A stretch of 64,000 nt of DNA from JAUPVL01 sp964481235 (GTDB taxonomy: Bacteria > Patescibacteriota > Saccharimonadia > CAILAD01 > BJGX01). The position numbers were made by a program, and so were the translations under genes. The DNA lies in contig CAYZYH010000001.1 of the NCBI GenBank assembly GCA_964481235.1, positions 1 to 64,000 on the forward strand. Reading direction: 5' to 3'. Positions within the stretch are counted from its first letter, which is position 1; every line of letters begins with the position of its first letter. The notes under the pieces were generated by a model. It worked only from the letters and a program-made list of their open reading frames with translations, ran no database searches and had not been told where the DNA came from. Positions 59,497 to 64,000 of this stretch are shown here, in pieces.

Positions 59497-60820
59497 TTAT
59501 TACACTAATATCGGCCTGTGGGGTCGTACCGCTTATTGGCTCTACCACTGTAGCAGTAACGCCCAATCGCTTCTCTAAATATTGCAACGTGTAAGGTTTT
59601 TTTCCACCAGTATTGTCGACTATTTGCGTATTCTTTACTGTGTTTGTCGGTGCCGCAACAATACCTATTACATTATAATTATAACTTTTTAATAGCTCAG
59701 AGGCTAGCTTAGCCTTTAAATCACTAGGTGTACCATTGGCAATTTGTATAGTAGCGGCTTCTTGTTTGATATATCCATCTACAAATATGCTCCTTACATA
59801 CGACTGTATAGCTGCATATTTACCTACTCCCGCACTAGGCACAACCACACTAGCGCCTCCAATAGTATCGGTCACAACCAAATTATTTGTAGTGTTGTCT
59901 AGAACATGAGTAACTATTTTGCTTGTATCTACCTCGCGTGCTATTTGGGCTAGTCTTTCAAGCTCTTTTAGTTGCAGATCAGTTCTGACGTTGTCACCTA
60001 CTATACCGAGTAGTTCATTAATTTTTGCAGGATTTTTTAAAATGTTTTGCTTTTCTGCTTTTTCACGCAAAGCTACTATAACATCTTGTTGGCGACTCGC
60101 GCGACCAAAATCGTCGCCACAGTTACCCTTGCGGCAGCGAGCATATTTAAGTGCTGCACTACCATTGAGGTGTTGCGGACCAGCCTGCAAGCTAAATCCA
60201 CAAACCATACCTTCATTTTTACTGCAAGGATAGTCTGGATCAACCAAGTTATCTTTTACCACCACATCTACGCCACCCACCATATCTACTGTTTGCTTTA
60301 ATGCCGTAAAGTCAGTTCGAATATAGTAATGAATGGGTATACCAAGAACATCTGAAACGGTCTGTTTTGCTAGTTCGGGCCCACCACCTTTTTTGTTTTG
60401 CTCGCCAAAAGCATTGGCATTGTTTATTTTACTAAATCCGTTATTGCCAATTTTTACATATAAGTCTCTTGGTATTCCTAGCATAGCGACGTCGTGTGTC
60501 TTGGGATCATAACTTGCTACAATCAGTGTGTCACTAAGTTGCTCACCTTCATGTCCTACATCTCCCACCCCCATTAGTAAAATATTTACTCTACCAGCTC
60601 CTTCACCTTTAAGAGTTTCAGGTTTTATTTCTTCGGTCTTCAATCCCTCCGCGACAGTACCAGTATTTTTTTGTATTACCTTACTAATAGTCTTGTAGGT
60701 GTGATAAGCATATGCACAGGTAGCTAATACCCCAACTAGTAGCACCGCTAGCGTCACTCTTAACCAAATTCTTTTTTTCTTAGCAGGCTTAATGTTACTG
60801 TTCTTTCTTTGTAATTTCAT
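59471..60820 (-). CDS. LytR-CpsA-Psr family wall-polymer ligase
   Basis: 449 residues. A membrane anchor (about 19-42) is followed by the LCP catalytic domain (about 75-260: VNILLMGVGDVGHEGEQLSDTLIV, IPRDLYVKI with the conserved Arg, and ALKYARCRKGNCGDDFGRASRQQ with the RxRxxDxxR-like pattern, here with a Cys pair). A C-terminal LytR_C domain (about 350-440) completes it. LCP enzymes move lipid-linked polymers onto peptidoglycan, or onto proteins in Actinobacteria. Its end overlaps the next gene. It starts at ATG with TATTAT 5 nt upstream, again suggesting little or no leader. Confidence 0.95.
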   Translation of the reverse strand: MKLQRKNSNIKPAKKKRIWLRVTLAVLLVGVLATCAYAYHTYKTISKVIQKNTGTVAEGLKTEEIKPETLKGEGAGRVNILLMGVGDVGHEGEQLSDTLIVASYDPKTHDVAMLGIPRDLYVKIGNNGFSKINNANAFGEQNKKGGGPELAKQTVSDVLGIPIHYYIRTDFTALKQTVDMVGGVDVVVKDNLVDPDYPCSKNEGMVCGFSLQAGPQHLNGSAALKYARCRKGNCGDDFGRASRQQDVIVALREKAEKQNILKNPAKINELLGIVGDNVRTDLQLKELERLAQIAREVDTSKIVTHVLDNTTNNLVVTDTIGGASVVVPSAGVGKYAAIQSYVRSIFVDGYIKQEAATIQIANGTPSDLKAKLASELLKSYNYNVIGIVAAPTNTVKNTQIVDNTGGKKPYTLQYLEKRLGVTATVVEPISGTTPQADISVIIGADYQTQ

Positions 60821-60913
60821 ATTTTATAATACAGGCCATTATGGTGTTAATTATTACTTTATTGATACGCACAACAAAAAACATTGTACTCGACTTTATT
60901 GTAAGTATCTGCG

Positions 60914-60919
60914 TATAAT
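60914..60919 (+). promoter_or_regulatory. -10 box predicting a leaderless lepB mRNA
   Basis: TATAAT with 7 nt to the ATG at 60927. Confidence 0.65.
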
Positions 60920-60926
60920 ACTATAA

Positions 60927-61739
60927 ATGGATGATAAAAACCAAACCTCTAATGATAATTCGAATACCAGCCCTATCGAACCTAAGCCTGAAAATACTTT
61001 AGAGGTTGGCAAAGAAATTAAGCCTCAGAGTGAAAGCGAAATCAACCACTCTGGGAGCCATGCACAAAAAAAAGCTGCCGACAATTTAGCTTACGATAAT
61101 GATATGGCAAGTTTGAATAAAACAGATATAGAAGAGCAAACCAATGAACAGCCCGAAAAAAAACGTTCCATCATAAAGGAATTGTTGATTTGGGCCGGGG
61201 TTACAATTGCCATAGTATTTATCATTCAAAATTTTATTTTTCAAGCTTTTTACGTATCGGGTAGCAGTATGGAGCCTGGTTTTCACGACAATGATTATTT
61301 AATAATCTCAAAAATTCCGCTAACTATGTATGATGTTGGTAGGTTTTTTGGACAAAAAGAAGTAAATATTAAACGAGGTGATGTATTGGTGTTTAGGTAT
61401 CCGAAAGCTCCTGAGACTTTCTTTATTAAGCGTGCTATCGCCTTACCGGGCGAGCGTGTTACGCTAAAAAATGGCGTAGTAACCATCTATAATACCGAAC
61501 ACCCCGAAGGTATGGTGCTAAATGAATCATATATAGATCCTCAATTTACTACTCAAGGGGACATAGACGAAATAGTAGAGCCTGGAATGGTATTTGTAAT
61601 GGGAGACAATCGAAGCCCGGGCGGAAGCTTCGACTCGCGTGAGTGGGGCCAATTACCACAAAGTAACATTACTGGCTTTGCCAGCTTGCGTCTGCTACCA
61701 GTCAATACTCTCAAACTAGTAACAGACCCAAGTTATTAG
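60927..61739 (+). CDS. lepB: Signal peptidase I
   Basis: 270 residues. A long hydrophilic N-terminus (about 80 residues, Asn/Glu/Lys-rich) is unusual for single-anchor enzymes. One membrane helix (about 86-108) precedes the catalytic domain with Ser114 in SGSSMEPG and Lys169 in FFIKRAIALPGERV. The box MGDNRSPGGSFDSREWG is typical. It removes signal peptides after SecA-driven export. It is predicted to be a single-gene leaderless transcript. Confidence 0.96.
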   Translation: MDDKNQTSNDNSNTSPIEPKPENTLEVGKEIKPQSESEINHSGSHAQKKAADNLAYDNDMASLNKTDIEEQTNEQPEKKRSIIKELLIWAGVTIAIVFIIQNFIFQAFYVSGSSMEPGFHDNDYLIISKIPLTMYDVGRFFGQKEVNIKRGDVLVFRYPKAPETFFIKRAIALPGERVTLKNGVVTIYNTEHPEGMVLNESYIDPQFTTQGDIDEIVEPGMVFVMGDNRSPGGSFDSREWGQLPQSNITGFASLRLLPVNTLKLVTDPSY

Positions 61740-61767
61740 TTATTAAATTGAAAAACTATTTCAAATA

Positions 61768-62688
61768 TTAAACACTGGGTTCAGAACCAGTGATTTGAGA
61801 AAATATTCTGGCCAACTCTTCATCTGAATAATATTCTATCTGCAATTTACCGCCCTTGGCTGTCTTATGTAGACTTACCTTGGTACCTAAATATTTACCA
61901 AGGTCTTGGGTGAGCTTGCGCTGAGGTGCTTCGGCTTCTATTACCTTACTACGCTTTATTTCTACCCCACCCTTAAATTCTCTAATGAGTGTTTCGGCGT
62001 GCCTAACTGTAAGGTTGTGTTTAATAATATAATTTAGAAATTGATCTTGTTTGATAGGATCGGTTAAAGACAATAGGGTTCTAGCATGACCTTCGGTGAT
62101 TATTCCGTCATTTAGCGCAATTTTGGCTTTATGGGTGAGATTTTGCAAGCGAATAATATTTGTAATAGTAGAAGTTGCTTTGCCCACCGCCTTACCAATT
62201 TGTTCGTGTGTCATATTAAACTGGTCGACAAGCTTTTGATAAGCCACCGATTCTTCTAGAGGTTTAAGATCGGATCTCTGCACATTTTCTATGAGAGCAA
62301 CTTCTAGTTGTTGCTGTTCGTTATAAGTACGAACAATTACGGGTACCTGGGTGAGACCGGCAATTTTGGCTGCCCTTAAACGCCTTTCCCCTGCAACCAA
62401 CTTGTATTTCCAATCATTCTCAGCAGTTACAATTAGAGGTTGAATGATACCATGCTCTTTAATGCTGTCGGCCAACTCCTGTAGTTCAGCTTGTTCAAAC
62501 TCAGTACGTGGTTGATAGGGGTTGGCATCAATATTTTCAATAGGAACTTCAGTAACTGTTTTGTTACTTACCCTAACTTGATCGGGCAAACTAGGTGCTG
62601 CAAATTCGTCTACTTCACCAATTTGACTAGGTATAAGTGAGTCTAAGCCTTTACCAAGACGACTGTTACTTGCTGGGTTGTTCGACAC
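61768..62688 (-). CDS. parB: Chromosome-partitioning protein ParB
   Basis: 306 residues from a GTG with an ideal Shine-Dalgarno (AAAGGAGGTGA) 6 nt upstream, which lies inside the end of parA. LGKGLDSLIP is the N-terminal ParA-activating motif. The CTPase domain has GERRLRAAK. The HTH region is MTHEQIGKAVGKATSTITNIIRL. ParB loads on parS sites as a CTP clamp. No consensus parS is visible in this window. Confidence 0.96.
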   Translation of the reverse strand: MSNNPASNSRLGKGLDSLIPSQIGEVDEFAAPSLPDQVRVSNKTVTEVPIENIDANPYQPRTEFEQAELQELADSIKEHGIIQPLIVTAENDWKYKLVAGERRLRAAKIAGLTQVPVIVRTYNEQQQLEVALIENVQRSDLKPLEESVAYQKLVDQFNMTHEQIGKAVGKATSTITNIIRLQNLTHKAKIALNDGIITEGHARTLLSLTDPIKQDQFLNYIIKHNLTVRHAETLIREFKGGVEIKRSKVIEAEAPQRKLTQDLGKYLGTKVSLHKTAKGGKLQIEYYSDEELARIFSQITGSEPSV

Positions 62689-63457
62689 GACGACTCACCT
62701 CCTTTGATAGTTTTTTATAAGCAAATGCACCTCTACAGAATCGGTCATAAGCATAAATGGGTTTGCCATGCGATGGTGCTTCTGCTAATCGTATATTGCG
62801 CGGTATAGTGGTGTCAAATAATAGCTTACCAAAATGCTTGTTTAGCTCGCCCATAACGGCAGAGCTAAGGCTAGTACGGCCATCGTGCATAGTCACAACA
62901 ACCCCCAACAACTTTAAGCTAGGATTTAGTGCTGAACGAACTCTCTTAACTGTGTTTAAAAGTTGGCCGAGGCCCTCTAGAGCATAATACTCTGCCTGGG
63001 CGGGTATAATTAGCATCTGTGCAGCTACCAAGCCATTAATAGTTAGTAGCCCAAGCGATGGTGGGCAGTCAATAATAATATAATCAAAATTAAGACCTTG
63101 TAGGGCAGTTTTTAGCACAAATTCTCTATGAGGACGTGCGGCAAGCTCAATCTCGGCCGCTGCCAAATCTGAGTTGGCAGGCAACACGCTCAAATCGCTG
63201 TACTGTGTTTTTACCAAACTCTGCATAATATTTGTACTACCGCGAAGCACATCGTAAACAGTTTGGCTAACTTCGGCTTTATTTATACCCAGGCCACTAC
63301 TACTATTGCCTTGTGGATCTAGGTCAATTAAGAGGGTCGATCTGCCCATTTTTGCCAAATAGGCCGCAAGGTTAATTGCAGTTGTGGTTTTACCAACACC
63401 TCCTTTTTGATTCGCAATTGCAATACAATGCGCCACTTTTTGTTTTTCCTCCCTCAC
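62666..63457 (-). CDS. parA: Chromosome-partitioning ATPase ParA (Soj)
   Basis: 263 residues. The deviant Walker A is KGGVGKTT (18-25), Walker A' is LIDLDPQGNSSSGLG and Walker B is YIIIDCPPSLG. It forms the dynamic ATPase on nucleoid DNA that moves ParB-parS. The gene overlaps parB by 23 nt. A plus-strand transcription unit, rplU, starts about 100 nt upstream, divergent. Confidence 0.97.
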   Translation of the reverse strand: MREEKQKVAHCIAIANQKGGVGKTTTAINLAAYLAKMGRSTLLIDLDPQGNSSSGLGINKAEVSQTVYDVLRGSTNIMQSLVKTQYSDLSVLPANSDLAAAEIELAARPHREFVLKTALQGLNFDYIIIDCPPSLGLLTINGLVAAQMLIIPAQAEYYALEGLGQLLNTVKRVRSALNPSLKLLGVVVTMHDGRTSLSSAVMGELNKHFGKLLFDTTIPRNIRLAEAPSHGKPIYAYDRFCRGAFAYKKLSKEVSRRVEQPSK

Positions 63458-63550
63458 AGCATTATTGTTAAGTTAATTTTAGCATAAGTTTAAGAATTAT
63501 TTCAAATAATACGAACATCTTTCGAACAATGTTAATCTTTAAATTTTTAC

Positions 63551-63579
63551 TTTACAAACTTACTATATTTTGCTAAAAT
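63551..63579 (+). promoter_or_regulatory. Promoter of rplU
   Basis: TTTACA (63551-63556), 17-nt spacer, TAAAAT (63574-63579). The leader is about 48 nt. Confidence 0.75.
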
Positions 63580-63632
63580 AATGCCTTAGTAATAGATAAG
63601 AAAGATCTTAAACTAGATATTTATAAAAAGCC

Positions 63633-63941
63633 ATGCTAGCAGTAATAGAAACCGGATCAAAACAATACTTAGTAGAAAAAGGCCAAACCTTAGAGGTGGA
63701 GCTTTTACATAATGACAAAGCAGCCGTTGAGTTTAAGCCATTGCTTTTAATAGATGGTGAGAACATAAAAGTTGGTAAACCAATCGTTTCGGGAGCAGTA
63801 GTTAAGGCTACAGTTGCAGATGAAATTGTAAAAGGTAAAAAACAAGTTATTTTGCACTACAAAGCCAAGAAGCGCCAAAGTACTAAGACAGGCCACCGTC
63901 AAAAGTATTCAGCCATTACAATTACCGATATAAAAGCTTAA
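63633..63941 (+). CDS. rplU: Ribosomal protein bL21
   Basis: 102 residues. MLAVIETGSKQYLVEKGQTLEVE and the C-terminal HYKAKKRQSTKTGHRQKYSAITI are typical; I quote only IETGSKQYLVEKG and KTGHRQKYSAI. It stands alone, with its own promoter and terminator; rpmA is at 5098, far away on this contig. No strong Shine-Dalgarno lies before the ATG. Confidence 0.97.
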   Translation: MLAVIETGSKQYLVEKGQTLEVELLHNDKAAVEFKPLLLIDGENIKVGKPIVSGAVVKATVADEIVKGKKQVILHYKAKKRQSTKTGHRQKYSAITITDIKA

Positions 63942-63965
63942 AATACTTAAAAAAAATATAAAAGT

Positions 63966-63994
63966 AAAAACCACCTGCTAACTAGGTGGTTTTT
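63966..63994 (+). terminator. Terminator of rplU
   Basis: AAAAACCACCT, loop GCTAACT, then AGGTGGTTTTT. Confidence 0.9.
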
Positions 63995-64000
63995 GGTTAT

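Noticed and set aside
62666..63632. Replication origin beside parAB
   Set aside because: The 175-nt gap before rplU is AT-rich but shows no cluster of DnaA boxes, and dnaA or dnaN are not in the window.
1..64000. CRISPR array, insertion sequence, integrase or prophage
   Set aside because: I saw no direct-repeat array, no transposase or integrase gene and no terminal inverted repeats flanking a gene block. This was by eye only; a repeat finder would settle it.
1..64000. Recoded UGA (Gracilibacteria/Absconditabacteria code)
   Set aside because: Genes end cleanly at TGA (for example ctpA at 7611), RF2 is encoded, and no conserved protein contains an in-frame TGA.

Overview
The window looks like a piece of a Patescibacteria (CPR) chromosome, most probably a Candidatus Saccharibacteria (TM7) or close relative. 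The reasons are: dense operons of compact core genes; a Gram-positive style, LPS-free envelope toolkit (LPXTG surface protein, LytR-CpsA-Psr enzyme, FtsEX with a CHAP/PcsB-like hydrolase, MreBCD/PBP2, an Rpf-like domain); many short proteins with no family I recognise; and the standard genetic code (TGA is used as a stop and an RF2 gene is present, which argues against Gracilibacteria and Absconditabacteria). The lineage call is inference; there is no rRNA in the window.

Layout. 1-12.9 kb: tRNA-Leu, two unknown genes, xseAB, a flippase-like membrane protein, a Trm11-like RNA methyltransferase with rpmA, pyrG, a Nudix hydrolase, a CtpA protease, the CHAP hydrolase-ftsX-ftsE division module, and prfB. 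12.9-20.9 kb: an accessory block on the minus strand with an LPXTG protein, a membrane-anchored protein carrying 29 consecutive prolines, a coiled-coil/2-TM protein, a very acidic protein, two small related helical proteins and a 786-residue coiled-coil membrane protein. 21-36.7 kb: housekeeping genes on the minus strand: secA, hpf, serS-lysS, greA, mreBCD-mrdA, rpsB-tsf-frr-uppS-rseP and a CPBP protease. 36.8-45 kb: a DMT permease, a DinB-like protein, an ABC exporter, small membrane proteins, an Rpf-like muralytic protein with a structured leader, and pyrF-pyrE. 45-48.5 kb: a regulatory-looking cluster with a 32-codon Cys peptide, a winged-helix/coiled-coil protein, a GHKL ATPase and its translationally coupled HTH partner. 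48.6-64 kb: LOG-family enzyme, zinc ribbon protein, histidine phosphatase, a giant HtrA-like protease, a lytic transglycosylase-like gene pair, rpmE-prfA-prmC, htrA, LCP enzyme, lepB, parAB and rplU.

How the genes work together. Most of the recognisable content serves three tasks: translation (ribosomal proteins, both release factors plus their methyltransferase, two tRNA synthetases, RRF, EF-Ts, HPF), wall growth and division (MreBCD/PBP2, UppS, LCP, FtsEX-CHAP, two glycan-cleaving domains), and protein export and quality control (SecA, LepB, CtpA, RseP, two HtrA-type proteases). Pyrimidine genes are scattered (pyrG; pyrF-pyrE).

Expression signals fall into two classes. Many genes have a Shine-Dalgarno sequence. 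At least eight others have a -10 box only 6-9 nt upstream of the start codon, which predicts leaderless mRNAs. The best candidates for something undescribed are the GHKL ATPase/HTH cluster with palindromes just downstream of its promoters, the 32-aa Cys peptide, and the poly-proline surface locus.
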